Assembly: GCA_964036295.1 (NCBI GenBank)
Contig: OZ038463.1
Span: forward strand, 31,511,295 to 31,575,294
Length of the DNA stretch: 64,000 nt
From: Plumapathes pennacea
Lineage: Eukaryota > Cnidaria > Anthozoa > Antipatharia > Myriopathidae
Direction: 5' to 3'
Under the pieces are notes generated by a model that made no database searches, was not told the origin of the DNA, and saw nothing but the letters and a program-made list of their open reading frames with translations. The position numbers were made by a program, and so were the translations under genes. Below are positions 12,509 to 23,976 of this stretch, in pieces (position 1 is the first letter of the stretch; each line of letters opens with the position of its first letter).

Positions 12509-12862
12509 TTCTTTTCTTTGTTCCTTTCAGTACTGATGAGAAAAAGCAACAGATGTGTATATTTAATACATTGTTTCTTGTAATGTTTTTGTGTGTGTAC
12601 TCAAGTAGACACTTTCTTTCCTCAAGTTAACAAAACAATATTGATTTCCTCCCTAACCCCAATGAATTCAGTTCCTTAAAAACCTAACATGAAACTTACC
12701 CTTTATTCTTCCTCAAAGCCAAATTTGTTGAATGGCATGAGAAATGTCATAAAATGCAATAAACTAATAGTCTTCAGTGTAAGACTTTCAAAATATTATG
12801 GTATTAGTCCTTTTTCAGTCCTGGCGAGAACTCTAATATTTTAGCATATTATGACTTTGTGA

Positions 12863-15800
12863 TCAGTTGATATTTGAGAGATTATGAAGTCTGCTTTCTT
12901 CTTCGACTCTAAATCTTAGATTTATAGACTTTTTAAGGCTTGTCAGTCTTTCAAAAGTCATTGGTTCCATTATGCAAGTTGAAAGTGTTCTTACTCTGCT
13001 GATAGCTACATATGAAATGCCTGCAGTTCTTTCAGTCTGACCAATGTCAATCCATGCCTTTGGTAGTGTTAAACCTTGGCTCTTGTGTATTGTTATTGCC
13101 CAAGCAAGTTTTAAAGGCAGCTGCTGTCTCTCATGCACACCATCTAATGTCTGAGAGGTGACTGTTATTGGGCATATAGGAACATATGCTGGAATACTAT
13201 CATTAATAGATGGACCACTGTAGTCATCAAATTTTACAATAACAGCCACAGGTAAGTCAGGTGGCTGCTGATTATGTGCATATATAAAGTCTACAACTGT
13301 TCCAGTTGCTCCATTGCAAAGCCCAACATCTGTCCACAAATTCATGGTAAGTATTATCTTTGCCCCTTTTGAAAGGAAAATGCTAGGCTGTAATCCTGAC
13401 ATGTCATCTGGGGTAGCTTTCTTTGCTAAATCGCTTGAATGACGGGCATCAATGCGTGCTATTGGCTGATGGAGTTCAGCTAATTTTTGAAAGTTATAAT
13501 TTGCAACCTCTTCATTGCTAAAGTACAATCTTGTGGCATCTTGAAATTCAGCTACATTCTCTGCCTTGGAAGGTTGTCTTGTCAAGAGAAGTTTCCAGTC
13601 TTCTTCATTACAATCTCCTGTGCGTAGTCGCATAAGTAAATCTCTGAACTGAGTTTGTTGTGGATTTATGCCTTGAACTCTTTGGTTTACTGATAATTTA
13701 ACAACATTGCTAAACATGTGATAAGCTAAGTGGCCTTGTTCACCTATGGAACTTGAGGGTCTACAGTGATACAATGGTTTATCAGCAACAGGTGGTAATT
13801 GACCAGGGTCACCCACTAATATGATGGATTTACCACCAAACACTTCATCAATTTTGCCTGTCGCTTGTCGGCATCGTTTATCAATCCAGCCAAACATTGT
13901 TTGCCCTAGCATAGAATATTCATCAACAATAATATAGTTGATATCTTTAAGGTTCTGTTGTAATCTGACAAGATGTGCCCCAGTCAACTCTTTGTTTCCT
14001 CTTGAGCCAACAGGCAGTTTTAATAGTGAATGGACAGTGCATCCATTTATGTTATATGAAGCTTTGCCTGTTGTAGCAGTTACTGCACAAGAGTACTGAA
14101 GTAAGTTTCGAATGGCGTTAATTAGATAACTTTTACCAGTACCAGCAACACCAAGTAGAATAAGTAACAATGGCTCTTTAGGATAGGCTTGTTCTGAATG
14201 TGTTTTTACAATATTGTAGGCATGTCTCTGCATGTCACTAAAAGTATCAATATCAATATTAGATGTATGTTGTTGCACCATAACAGCAGGACCTAATGCA
14301 TCCTTCTTAGTTTTTATCCAGGAAGGCATTTCTCCAATTTGGTGATCAAGATACTTTAGTTTGTCATGTTGCCAGTCACATTCAGGCTGCAGTGTTTCTT
14401 GCATATTACTATTAACAAAAGATCCAGGCAATAGATCTGCTAAAACCATCCACTCTTCACGGCGTGGAAGCTCCTGTGCGGAGGACTCAGTGTCCGGCTG
14501 TTCTTCTGGCTGATTTTGTATGCTTTGTAATTTTTCATGCCAGTCTGGAACATGCTGTTCAGCATATGGTGTACCTAGGAATTCTTTCCAATTGTTTATG
14601 TATATATCATCAGTGCCTTCATGATCACCCCAGGCATTTTCTTGTTTTGTGTGCCAGGGTTTGTACCTAAGCAACTGATATTTGCAGTAAAGTCCAAAAT
14701 TTTGGCCATTTTTGTTGGAAGAATATACTGGATAGACTCTTGGAACCATATTTTTGGACTGATTTGACAGTTTGTTGTTGACAATCTTGTATTTTGTGAC
14801 AAAATTAATGAAATTTAAAGCCATTATGTCAGGAATGGTGTTGGCATACTTTTCACGCTTAGCATAAGTATCAAGTAGTGAGTCATTTGTTACATCATCT
14901 CCATCTGGTATCTTAGGTTTGATTCTACGTGAACCATTTAGACTGATAGGCACTACATTGAATGATGAGCTCACTAGCTTTAGTGACATTAGATGATGCA
15001 TAGTCTCTTGTGCAGAAAAGTCGCGTTGCCCAAGTGATTTCATGATCACTTTTTTTATCACTTTTGTTGGGTTGCTATTGTTGTTACAATTTCGAACAAT
15101 GGAATTAAATGCAAGCTTCATTACAGGTGACCTTGGTTCACCTTTGGATGCATATTTTGCAAGGTATTCAACACATTCATGATAATCAACTACCACTTGG
15201 ATATCACAGTTTGCTCTCCAGCCTTGCAGCTGCAGACGCTGGTGATTATTGAGCCTTGCATCATTTCTCTTTGTTATTATCTTTGCTTTGTGTTGTGTAT
15301 TTCCATCTTTTGTATTAATTGGCTCAAATTCTAGTTTAGTACTAAGACAGGGTTCAAATGGAAACTTAAATCTGCATTTAAATTCTGTGTCATTCTGTCT
15401 CTTTTTGAGACAGTAGTTTGTACTACAGCGAGTGTGCCTCTGCACTGTATTTAACAAATCAACATAATCATCATCAAAGTCTTCAGGATTGAAAATGTCT
15501 TTGTGATGTCGTTGACATGGATGAATGGAAGGTTTTGTCCAAGTTTGATTATCAGGTGGGTTTGGATTATAGGTAGACAATAGCCAGTCAACATACTGAC
15601 AAACTTCCTGGGAGGCCTTTTTCCCCTCAAGTATCTGTTGATTAAGTTCTGGTATATTTGCTTGATTAGCTTTATCAGTGGACATCTCAGCTAAGTAGCC
15701 TCTGAGTGCTTTTTCAGATAATTTACATAACCCTGGATCATTCTTGAGCTTTGCTACACCATGACAATGTATACTACCTCTAGCTTGATACTCAAATCTG

Positions 15801-18800
15801 TACCAGTGCCACTCGGCATCTAGTGAATTGTATAACCAGTGTTTAATGAAACTCTCTAAACGCTGTGTAAAGAACCAGTCTGTAATATGAGAATTGTTAA
15901 TCACATTCTGACGTTTGTTGTCGCTTGAACTATCACAGTGTGGGTTGCCAAAAAGAGCATGAAGTTCAGGCCAATGCATGTCAGCAGAGGAGAATGTGAA
16001 AAAGAATGTTGGAGCTCCAGCATGGGCTATTATTGCTTTTAAATCTTCTTTAGCTTTGTGCCAATAAGCATTAGAGCCAGTAATGTTACTTAGATAGCGT
16101 GATATCTTTGATATGAATACACTTGTGTTATTGCTAGCTGCCATTTGGCGCAGCTCTTCAGAAGTCAAATGTGCTTCACCTGGGTTTTGTTTTAGGAACA
16201 TGCCTGTCTGTTGTAGAATACGTTTTCTTTGTATCATATTCAATGCCCAGTAAGCAAATCTAGGGTGAGTAGCAAAGCGATATACCCATTTGCCATTTTT
16301 GTTTTCTCCAAATTTTAAAAGGTGCTTGACTCTTTCTGCAAGTGGTATATCTCGGCGTAATGACGGGTTGGTAGGATCACCCTTACCATCCGGAAATAAC
16401 GTTGGGAAAGCTAATGTTGCTAGAAAGGGAGTGAGATACTCATTTATTGGTTCATCATCTGCTGTTGGCCAAGGCAATGTAACCTGGTGAGACAGTTGTT
16501 GCCGAACAGCATCTATTTCTTGTGGTTGACAATCAGGGATAGGAAGAAAACTACTCATTTCTGTGCCCTCATTATAAACAATGTCATCTTCATTTTGAGG
16601 ACCCAAGTCAGGTTCACATGTAGCATCCTGAGCAATATCTTCTGTTTCAACTGAGAGAAGACCATGTGGAACACCATGTTCTGGTAAAGAATGTAAAGAA
16701 TCTTGATTGATGTTTATGTCCTTGTAGTGCGAGTTATTATTAACAAGCCATTGTAGTGCATCAGATACATTTTGCCTTCGCACTGTCACATCTTTAAAAC
16801 TGTTGTCTTTACCTTTCATCTTAACAACAATAACAGACAGATCCTTTGGGTATCTGGGCAGAGAATGTGCTAGTTCAGCTATATTCTGAGGCAAATTGAT
16901 ACAGTGGCCTGAATAGCCCCTTTGTCCACCGGGTTTTATGTAAACACGCATAATCGGAAGTACACGTGCAATAAGCATTTCTTCTACTTGGGTTAACCCC
17001 TGCAGTTGTAAAGGTACTAATGATGGCACCATGTCATTTTCCTTAGAAAACCTCTTTGGTTGTTGTTTATCTCTTGTGCACCTATGACACTGGTACTGAT
17101 CGACCTTCCTTGGGATGGATTTCAATGGCCATGCTTCAAAACAGATAGTGCACTGGCAAACTGAATACTCATTGGACTTATGAAAAATGTTCATGTTATT
17201 TTGTGCCTGTTTTTGTTCATGAAGTGGACCACTGCAGCTCTCTTCTTGTCCCCCAGGAACTGTTTCAGACTTTCTATAACTGGCTCTCCTATTTGCAAGT
17301 TTCTCTTTTCGCTCTTCAGCAGTTTCTTCAGACACTCTTTTTTTATAAGTGTCTCTCCTATTTGCAAGTCTCTCTTTTTGCTTTTCAGCAGTTATGTTCT
17401 TATAAGTCTTTCTCTTGTCTCCAAGTCTGCTTGCCCTTTCATTAGCTGTTTCTGTATATTTGACTCTTTTCATGTAATCTCTGTGCTTAAGAACTCTACA
17501 GTGTCTGTTTTCATTGGTTTCTGATAACTTTCTCTTTATGCACTTGAGTTTGTTTTTATACTGACTATTTTTGTCAGTCAATGTTGAAACATAATGCAAT
17601 TCATTGATATATCCAATAAATATTGTCTTTTGTCCCTCCTGATCAGCAATAGGAGTTAGGATTGTACCTTCACATGAATTTATATTAGACTCTGTGATAT
17701 GAATTACACAGTTATACGCATTAGCCACAGCTTGCATAATGATATTATCACACCATGTGCCTTGCTTTGACATTTGTTGAATATAGTTATTCCAGTAATC
17801 ATTAGAAATGCTTTCAATATACAATTCTGGATAATTCTGTAAATGGCCAATTCCAGCCATACGAATTTCAAGATGCAAGTCAGCAGTCCTGTACAGTTGG
17901 TATGAAACTGATTTAAAGAAACAATCCCCAAATCCACCTACATCATGTGGTATCAGTCCTATGAGACGAAGCCTTTCAGTTAAACGATTCCATGGTAGAT
18001 CATGACTAACAGCATTCTTAGGAGACATACCTCCATTTAATCTTGAATTACCATTATGAATTTGAGGAAAGCTATCTGGCACATGGATATGTGTTTGTCG
18101 ACAGTTACATGTAGAATAGTTTTCTCTTGTTTCACATTTTCGTTTCTGTATCTTCATGTAAAAAACAAATTTACTATAAAAATGATCAGTGGTATACCAG
18201 AAGTTCCAGGTTTTGTAATTTTTACATAAATTACTGATGAAAGAACTGTCTGGAAGATGTTGTCTTACAAACGACTTTAATCTTTTCCTTGACTTTCTTT
18301 TCTTTAGTGCCTTTAGAATTCTTTTAACAGGAACTCGAGATGGTTCCCTGTCCCTTTTCCTCTGGCAATTTACTCTTTTCTTATGAGCTTCAACCTTTTC
18401 ATAAATAGTTAATACACTATAATCATTCATGTGATTTTCAATTCTCTTACAAGAATAACAACTTGTCAAAGCCTCATCATGATCTTGTGAACTACAATCA
18501 GCACTGATCAGCCCGGTATCCATTTGACTTTTCATTTGGCGCAATGGCCACCGAGCACAATCACTCGGTTTATTTGGTTTGTGACCACAACAGATCATTT
18601 GGCGCAATGGCCACCGAGTACAATGACTCGGTTCATTTGGTTTGTATTTGTGACCGCCATGGGTCAGAGCACAATGGCTTGGTTGATTCGGTTCATTTGG
18701 TTTGTATTTGTGACCGTCATGGGTCAGAGCACAATGGCTTGGTTGATTTGGTTTGTGACCGCTTTGGGTCAGAGTACAATGACTCGGTTGACTTGCTTTG

Positions 18801-18970
18801 TTGTGAGGCAAACTCGAGGACATCAATTCATAGCAGGACGGCAGCAAAGGTCTTCGGCCGTTTGTTGTAGCTCGGACGCCGACGTCGGGCTTTCCACATG
18901 CTCTTGGAGTAGTAAAAACTTTCCTGATAAGGCTTTGACAAGTTGCAGCGATGAACTTTTTAAGAAACAT
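12863..18970 (-). CDS. Helitron Rep/Pif1 helicase with OTU domain
   Basis: The open frame extends to 19045, but its first true ATG is at 18970 and a GTAAGT donor lies near 19003, so the true start is unresolved. Counting from 19045, domains in order are: Pro/His-rich 15/20-residue repeats (about 90-160); OTU cysteine protease (about 360-490; Cys in GFGDCFF, His in ELHYVST); Lys/Arg-rich repeats ERLANRR (about 545-605); a Cys zinc cluster CQCTIC...CHRC (about 630-665); and Helitron-like Rep (about 960-1300). Rep has its HUH motif in [12 protein letters not shown] and two-Tyr motif [10 protein letters not shown]. Last is a Pif1-type helicase (about 1610-2050): Walker A GVAGTGKS, Walker [42 protein letters not shown]. 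It would nick, transfer and unwind DNA in rolling-circle transposition. No stops or frameshifts over the whole length and all Rep and helicase signature residues retained. Confidence 0.92.
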   Translation of the reverse strand: MFLKKFIAATCQSLIRKVFTTPRACGKPDVGVRATTNGRRPLLPSCYELMSSSLPHNKASQPSHCTLTQSGHKPNQPSHCALTHDGHKYKPNEPNQPSHCALTHGGHKYKPNEPSHCTRWPLRQMICCGHKPNKPSDCARWPLRQMKSQMDTGLISADCSSQDHDEALTSCYSCKRIENHMNDYSVLTIYEKVEAHKKRVNCQRKRDREPSRVPVKRILKALKKRKSRKRLKSFVRQHLPDSSFISNLCKNYKTWNFWYTTDHFYSKFVFYMKIQKRKCETRENYSTCNCRQTHIHVPDSFPQIHNGNSRLNGGMSPKNAVSHDLPWNRLTERLRLIGLIPHDVGGFGDCFFKSVSYQLYRTADLHLEIRMAGIGHLQNYPELYIESISNDYWNNYIQQMSKQGTWCDNIIMQAVANAYNCVIHITESNINSCEGTILTPIADQEGQKTIFIGYINELHYVSTLTDKNSQYKNKLKCIKRKLSETNENRHCRVLKHRDYMKRVKYTETANERASRLGDKRKTYKNITAEKQKERLANRRDTYKKRVSEETAEERKEKLANRRASYRKSETVPGGQEESCSGPLHEQKQAQNNMNIFHKSNEYSVCQCTICFEAWPLKSIPRKVDQYQCHRCTRDKQQPKRFSKENDMVPSLVPLQLQGLTQVEEMLIARVLPIMRVYIKPGGQRGYSGHCINLPQNIAELAHSLPRYPKDLSVIVVKMKGKDNSFKDVTVRRQNVSDALQWLVNNNSHYKDININQDSLHSLPEHGVPHGLLSVETEDIAQDATCEPDLGPQNEDDIVYNEGTEMSSFLPIPDCQPQEIDAVRQQLSHQVTLPWPTADDEPINEYLTPFLATLAFPTLFPDGKGDPTNPSLRRDIPLAERVKHLLKFGENKNGKWVYRFATHPRFAYWALNMIQRKRILQQTGMFLKQNPGEAHLTSEELRQMAASNNTSVFISKISRYLSNITGSNAYWHKAKEDLKAIIAHAGAPTFFFTFSSADMHWPELHALFGNPHCDSSSDNKRQNVINNSHITDWFFTQRLESFIKHWLYNSLDAEWHWYRFEYQARGSIHCHGVAKLKNDPGLCKLSEKALRGYLAEMSTDKANQANIPELNQQILEGKKASQEVCQYVDWLLSTYNPNPPDNQTWTKPSIHPCQRHHKDIFNPEDFDDDYVDLLNTVQRHTRCSTNYCLKKRQNDTEFKCRFKFPFEPCLSTKLEFEPINTKDGNTQHKAKIITKRNDARLNNHQRLQLQGWRANCDIQVVVDYHECVEYLAKYASKGEPRSPVMKLAFNSIVRNCNNNSNPTKVIKKVIMKSLGQRDFSAQETMHHLMSLKLVSSSFNVVPISLNGSRRIKPKIPDGDDVTNDSLLDTYAKREKYANTIPDIMALNFINFVTKYKIVNNKLSNQSKNMVPRVYPVYSSNKNGQNFGLYCKYQLLRYKPWHTKQENAWGDHEGTDDIYINNWKEFLGTPYAEQHVPDWHEKLQSIQNQPEEQPDTESSAQELPRREEWMVLADLLPGSFVNSNMQETLQPECDWQHDKLKYLDHQIGEMPSWIKTKKDALGPAVMVQQHTSNIDIDTFSDMQRHAYNIVKTHSEQAYPKEPLLLILLGVAGTGKSYLINAIRNLLQYSCAVTATTGKASYNINGCTVHSLLKLPVGSRGNKELTGAHLVRLQQNLKDINYIIVDEYSMLGQTMFGWIDKRCRQATGKIDEVFGGKSIILVGDPGQLPPVADKPLYHCRPSSSIGEQGHLAYHMFSNVVKLSVNQRVQGINPQQTQFRDLLMRLRTGDCNEEDWKLLLTRQPSKAENVAEFQDATRLYFSNEEVANYNFQKLAELHQPIARIDARHSSDLAKKATPDDMSGLQPSIFLSKGAKIILTMNLWTDVGLCNGATGTVVDFIYAHNQQPPDLPVAVIVKFDDYSGPSINDSIPAYVPICPITVTSQTLDGVHERQQLPLKLAWAITIHKSQGLTLPKAWIDIGQTERTAGISYVAISRVRTLSTCIMEPMTFERLTSLKKSINLRFRVEEESRLHNLSNIN
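18535..18800. repeat. In-frame minisatellite in the Helitron N-terminus
   Basis: Tandem units of about 45 and 60 bp contain GGGTCAGAGCACAATGGCTT-type cores on the + strand and encode 15- and 20-residue units ([15 protein letters not shown] type) on the minus strand. Unit lengths are multiples of three, so copy-number change keeps the frame. It is upstream of the OTU domain and may be dispensable or lie outside the true protein if translation begins at a later Met. Confidence 0.75.
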
Positions 18971-20814
18971 CGCATGAAGTTTGAAAAAATGATTTGCACT
19001 TACCGAATAATCCAAAGATCGCCAAGATCGCCACGCCGTGTCCAACGCACAAGGTAAAACGTTGAGAGCCCACGACTATATTGCCAGCTTTTGAGCTTGA
19101 AATAGGTGCGCGCGCATAATAATTATTCAAAATGGCGCAGATTTGGAACATCGCCCACCAACGAAAAAATCTCGATTCTTTGCGCTGGTCGAAAGCACGT
19201 GACAGGTATCCCATCGACCCCATGGAACCCACACCAGTTGAGATTAGGGTTGCGTTCTCCTTCGTCGAACGCAATTAAGTACAAAATAGCGGAATGAAGA
19301 AAGCAAACCAGAGGCCTCTCGCTTTTCTTGGCACGAACCGAATTGTCCGCTAAGTAAACGGTTTTACACAGCAACAGTTACGTTTACAAGTCGCCAATTG
19401 TGCGTTTTCATGTTGTGTTTGTCAGCAATAGGCAGAGCAACAGAGTCCCTCTCAGTTTCGACGGACGCAAATCCATGGCCATTAACAATGGTCAGAAGCC
19501 CAACACACTCCGTGGGGCGTTCGTGCAATACCATTTAGTCTCACTTCTCATCCCTAAGTAATCTCATCCATCCCGGCATGCAATGGATTTACTATCATGT
19601 TGCAACTGCGTCCCGCCTGCAGTCTCCATTTTCGAAGTACGGCCTTCTTCAAAATCCGGCAGTATTTTAGCTTAAAATTAACATATGCGGTCTATGTGAC
19701 AGAGCCCTATTAAAAACCTTTTTGTGAGATGGACGTGCAGAAATTAATTAATCATGTTTGTAAATGCATTTACATATTATATTTATACTTATGCGATCTG
19801 GGGGTATTGGACCTGAATCCGTAATGAAGCTTCAAGCCAGGAGGTCGTGGGTTCAGTAGTAAGAAGGTTTTTATCCGGGGAGGCAACTCCAGCAATGTTT
19901 TTCCTTCTGAACCTGTTTTCTTTCTACAGGTATTCCATTGGTCGGCTCGGGTGAATGGGCAACCACTCCCTTTGCATTGAAAGACATAGATACAACAGAT
20001 CACAGATAACAACAGATTACGCCAACAGCTGCAACATTTAAAGTTCTCAGTATTTCAAATATCAACTGGCATGCGTCTTCCAGGGGAGGAGGGGACTCCA
20101 ACATGAAAATGACGAGGATGCTCGTTGGAAACTTTTGTTTTAACCCCTTAGAGATACTAAAACGGGCGTGGATCGAGCTTATTTTGACCCTTAAAAGGTA
20201 CCAATAAAAGCGTACAAAGAATTTAAAGATTCTATATGCCTTTAATTGATACAGTAAAGATAATATCATGAAGCACTTTATCCCTTGCTGTTTTCAAACA
20301 AAAACGTTCATTCGATTGACACCCGACCCCTTAACGGTACCACGTGACATGAAAATGTCAGCGTTTGATGTTGAGCACCCTAAGCGGTAATGAAACTCTT
20401 GATTTTCACCCCTAAGAGGTTACGACGAGCATCCCCGTTCTTTATATGAGAGTCCCGGCGCCCCCCCTTCCCGATGCGTCTTTCAACCCACGATCATGCT
20501 ATAAAACAGAGGGCAAGCTTTAATTTATGAAAGAGGTCTATTAAAGGATCAAATGACATGAAAAACAACAACTTACAATAAATCATAACAGCCAGCCATT
20601 AATTCAAAAGTCTCTTGGCCTTTAGGCAATATATGATTTATATCAAAAGTTCGACATGCTGTATGAACCAGTGTTAAATTTGGGTCGTTCATTCGACTGG
20701 CCGAGTCGCATAAAACGACGAGTCTAACATGATACAAAATCGGTCAGTTGATTCAAAGTCAAACTTTTCATGTACTGGACCTTGAATTCCCTTAAAGTGC
20801 TATATAAACATCTG

Positions 20815-21032
20815 GGCCCGGTTTTTCGAAAGGCGATTAAGCTAGTCCAGGATTAACGAAATTCTTTCTCTCGACCTCTTTACCAATACTGCAGGGTTTT
20901 GTTCAAAGATGGATTAAAAAGCTCGTTCCAGCTTAAAACGTTACCAAGAAAGTCGTTGTGGACGAAACTTTCACGTTTTCAGGCTTACGTAAGGTCAGAA
21001 AATTTATAATCGTGCTTTGAAAAACTGGGCCC
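20815..21032. mobile_element. MITE family M3, complete copy
   Basis: Terminal inverted repeats GGGCCCGGTTTTTCGAAA... and ...CTTTGAAAAACTGGGCCC bound a roughly 218-bp element with inner words TAAGCTAGTCCAGGATTA and GTGGACGAAACTTTCACG. Related copies lie at 27100-27332, 29920-30173 and 30262-30411, the last being part of a tandem duplication. Confidence 0.8.
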
Positions 21033-21765
21033 AGTACTACATTCTATATTGAACTCAGTCGCAACGTTTGTGGCCTTATGAAAGTCCGTCTTGTTTTTGC
21101 TAAATGTAGTCAAAGAAGCTAGGGCGGTTTGTATTAGAACGGGGGTTCATGGTTAGAATGATCAAAACAACTCTTAACAATAAACCAGTCCTAAAACTCA
21201 CACTAACCCCGATATTCCTATCAATGTTAAAACATGAAAATATATCATTTTGCCGTCTCTGAATAAGTAGATCTCCTGCAGGTCCAAACTCAGTATGAGC
21301 GCCCTGAGCGATATACCGAACGATGAAATCGAAGCCCTATATTCAACCGACCTACCCCATACAGAGAGCACAGTAATTAATTTGTGTTCAGTTTATTATA
21401 TTTCGTTTCTGATATTTCGTTTCTGCATTTCAAGTCTACCCAATTAGCACGACAGTGCTAAATACATCGAGACTTAAAGTGATTTATTTTTTTATTTATT
21501 TTATACGCACACACTAACTCTGTTTCAACTAGGCCAATGTAGTCGAAACTCCATTCTAGTCTACCATTTATGTAAACCATATCAAACTACCTCTGCTGAA
21601 GATAACTTAGCAACAAGATCGAATATCAACGTCAACCTGTCCACGTTGGTTATAAAAGGAGGGGACGTATAACATAAGCGTCTGTCAAATATTTGGTGCC
21701 GTCGATGGACAATTGGTGATGCTTTGACAGGCTAAATTGTCTTGTCTTCGGTTTGGGTCCCGAGA

Positions 21766-21860
21766 AGCCTAGTCTGCTTGCAGCCGTTTTTGTGGTCGCA
21801 ACACATTTTGCCACAAGGTGTTGCGACCACAAAAACGGCTGCGAGCAGACTACGAGAAGC
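21766..21860. repeat. Short perfect-arm hairpin
   Basis: AGTCTGCTTGCAGCCGTTTT and onward, through GTGGTCGCAACAC, is mirrored by GTGTTGCGACCAC and onward to AGCAGACT, around an ATTTTGCCACAAG loop. A fragment related to one arm recurs near 38060. Probably a small non-autonomous element. Confidence 0.65.
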
Positions 21861-22494
21861 CGGGCATATTGAGTTAATACAGTTGTATTTTGTGACTGAG
21901 TGCACTCGTGTACGGCTCTGGGCTTCGACGTTGTTTCGGGCAAAGATATTTTTATCTTCTCAAGTGTTCTTCAGATTGCTCAGCAGAGCCATATAACAAA
22001 ACTGGATTGTCGTACGAAGACGTGTTGCTTTAGTATCCATGTAATCACAAAGAAAGGTTGATAGTTGATGTCGCAACAATTATTATCAGACATGAAAACA
22101 AAACACGCTTGAATGGAAAATGATCAATACCCCTCAGGCACAAGCACGTATTTTGCGTTATTTATAATCGCAACAGGTTAGAATTTAAAACAGTCTCTCG
22201 GTCATGACCATGGCAGTGTTTTTGTCGATTTTAGACTCGAATTTGTTCTTCGATATCCAACTTGGCAAAGCTGTCATGTGCCGGTATAAAGAAACCAAAA
22301 ATATTCGGGTGTCGCAACCTTTGTGTTCGCACTGTTCTAAATAAAACACTATTGTTCACAAGTCGTGTGAACTTGAGAGTCGCCTGTGGTTCTGTCATGC
22401 GCAGTGTTTATTTGCACTTACGCCAAGCCTGTCTGACAACCGGCGCTCGCGGCAGCAGAGTGCGCACGTACCATACTTTGAAGTCGATCCGAAG

Positions 22495-23931
22495 ATGTCT
22501 CTTCTGTACATGCTACTTGTCGCTTCCACTGTGAGTATTTAGTCCTTTTAGAAGTATGCGTGGCACAATTCTTAGGCGCCGCTGCCTCAGTCAAACGTTG
22601 AAACAATTTGCATCTATAGCTGGCACCGTCGCGCATGAAAACAAGCCACGGATGGGCAGTTGTGTACGGCCGTTCACGATTGCGAAAGGAAGTTCCTGTT
22701 CGCTCCAAGAGGCCGGCGATCGTGAAAGGCGTCCATATGGTGCTAATATGTTTTGTTTGTATGTGTGCTTTCATGCACCTGATGCAGTTCTGTCAAATCC
22801 TGTAATTTACATAAGTATCGATAACTCCAAAATTATGGCGATGTTCCTTTAGTACGCGAATTTGTTTAGCTTGTAGTTCGTCAGCTTCAGAAGATGAATT
22901 ACAGTACAGGTAGCCCAAGCGGGGGATTTAGGGGGGAATTAGCGAAGCAAAATTGAACATATCGCGCTGAAATCGCTACAGTGGCAAAACAGTACACACA
23001 AGAACAAGATACGTAAGTTTCTTGATACGTAAGCTTTATTATTGCCGTAAAACCCGAGTTCGCGAACGACATCTTTATAAAATCCAACCGTCTTGAAAAT
23101 TGCGCAACGCATCGGACATCACATATCACATGTACACACAGTTAAGTGCCTGCGTCGCAAATCGGTAATCGTATTGATCCGCGATATCATATTGTTCTTC
23201 ACGCAAGCGGATTTACTTTGAAACTCTTTGGTTTGATATGTTTGACTCAAACAGGACCGCGCTTGCACCGGCAAACTTCTAGGAAATTCTACGTACTTGA
23301 AGAGGTCTTATTTTTTGCGATGTCACACATATTAACTCCGAGAACACAGAGAATATAAACAATTGATCCTTGCGATTATGCATGCGCTTTATTGCGTCGA
23401 TCCTGAAATACCTTTGCGTTGATTTTCGAACTTTGCATTTCCGTTAATGGTGCATTACTTTTAATAAATTTCCACTGGTTTGTCGTGGTGTGGACTCTTA
23501 TTTACCACGATTTATGTCATCACATGGTCAAAATGTTGTGGACAACTAATTTTGACCATGTGATGACGTAAATCGTGGTAAATAAGAGTCCACACCACGG
23601 CAAACCAGTGGAAATTTGTTTTTTACCACAACATTTAGAAATGTACAGGAAACTTTCGTTGTATTTCGCTGCAAAACGTGACATGCTGGCGTCAGCTGGC
23701 GTCAGCATTGTTGTCTGGACTCTTATTTACCACGGTAAATCGACCAATCAGAGAGCGAGAAACTAGTGTGCTGTGGTAAAAATATAATTTCGTAATAAAC
23801 CGATTACTACAGCTACCATGACATCCATGCGCCACATCGATGCCCAACAAGCACCAATTGTAAGCAACATATCAATCTGGAGTTCGTGCGCGAACTGGAA
23901 AGATTGTTACATGTGTCAATTCTTTTCTTTT

Positions 23932-23976
<45 letters not shown>

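Larger units (their letters stand above)
10900..19400 (-). mobile_element. Helitron/Helentron-type rolling-circle transposon (ends not resolved)
   Basis: Two minus-strand genes, an OTU-Rep-Pif1 helicase protein and an RPA70-like protein, sit head to tail about 0.35 kb apart, the gene set known from animal Helitron/Helentron elements. The element's 5' side is at the higher coordinate. I could not identify the terminal TC...CTRR sequences, the 3' hairpin or the host A/T junction by eye, so both boundaries are approximate. The RepHel frame is uninterrupted over more than 2,000 codons and the RPA gene has a clean two-exon structure, so the element looks young and possibly autonomous. Confidence 0.75.
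19401..22494. other. Intergenic/repeat region upstream of the receptor gene
   Basis: No gene recognised. It contains one M3 MITE (20815-21032) and a small hairpin (21766-21860), listed separately. The remainder is unique-looking non-coding DNA, including the presumed promoter of the receptor gene in its last few hundred bases. Confidence 0.45.

Noticed and set aside
19790..19960. tRNA-like GGTCGTGGGTTCAG segment
   Set aside because: B-box-like word without a credible A box at the right spacing.
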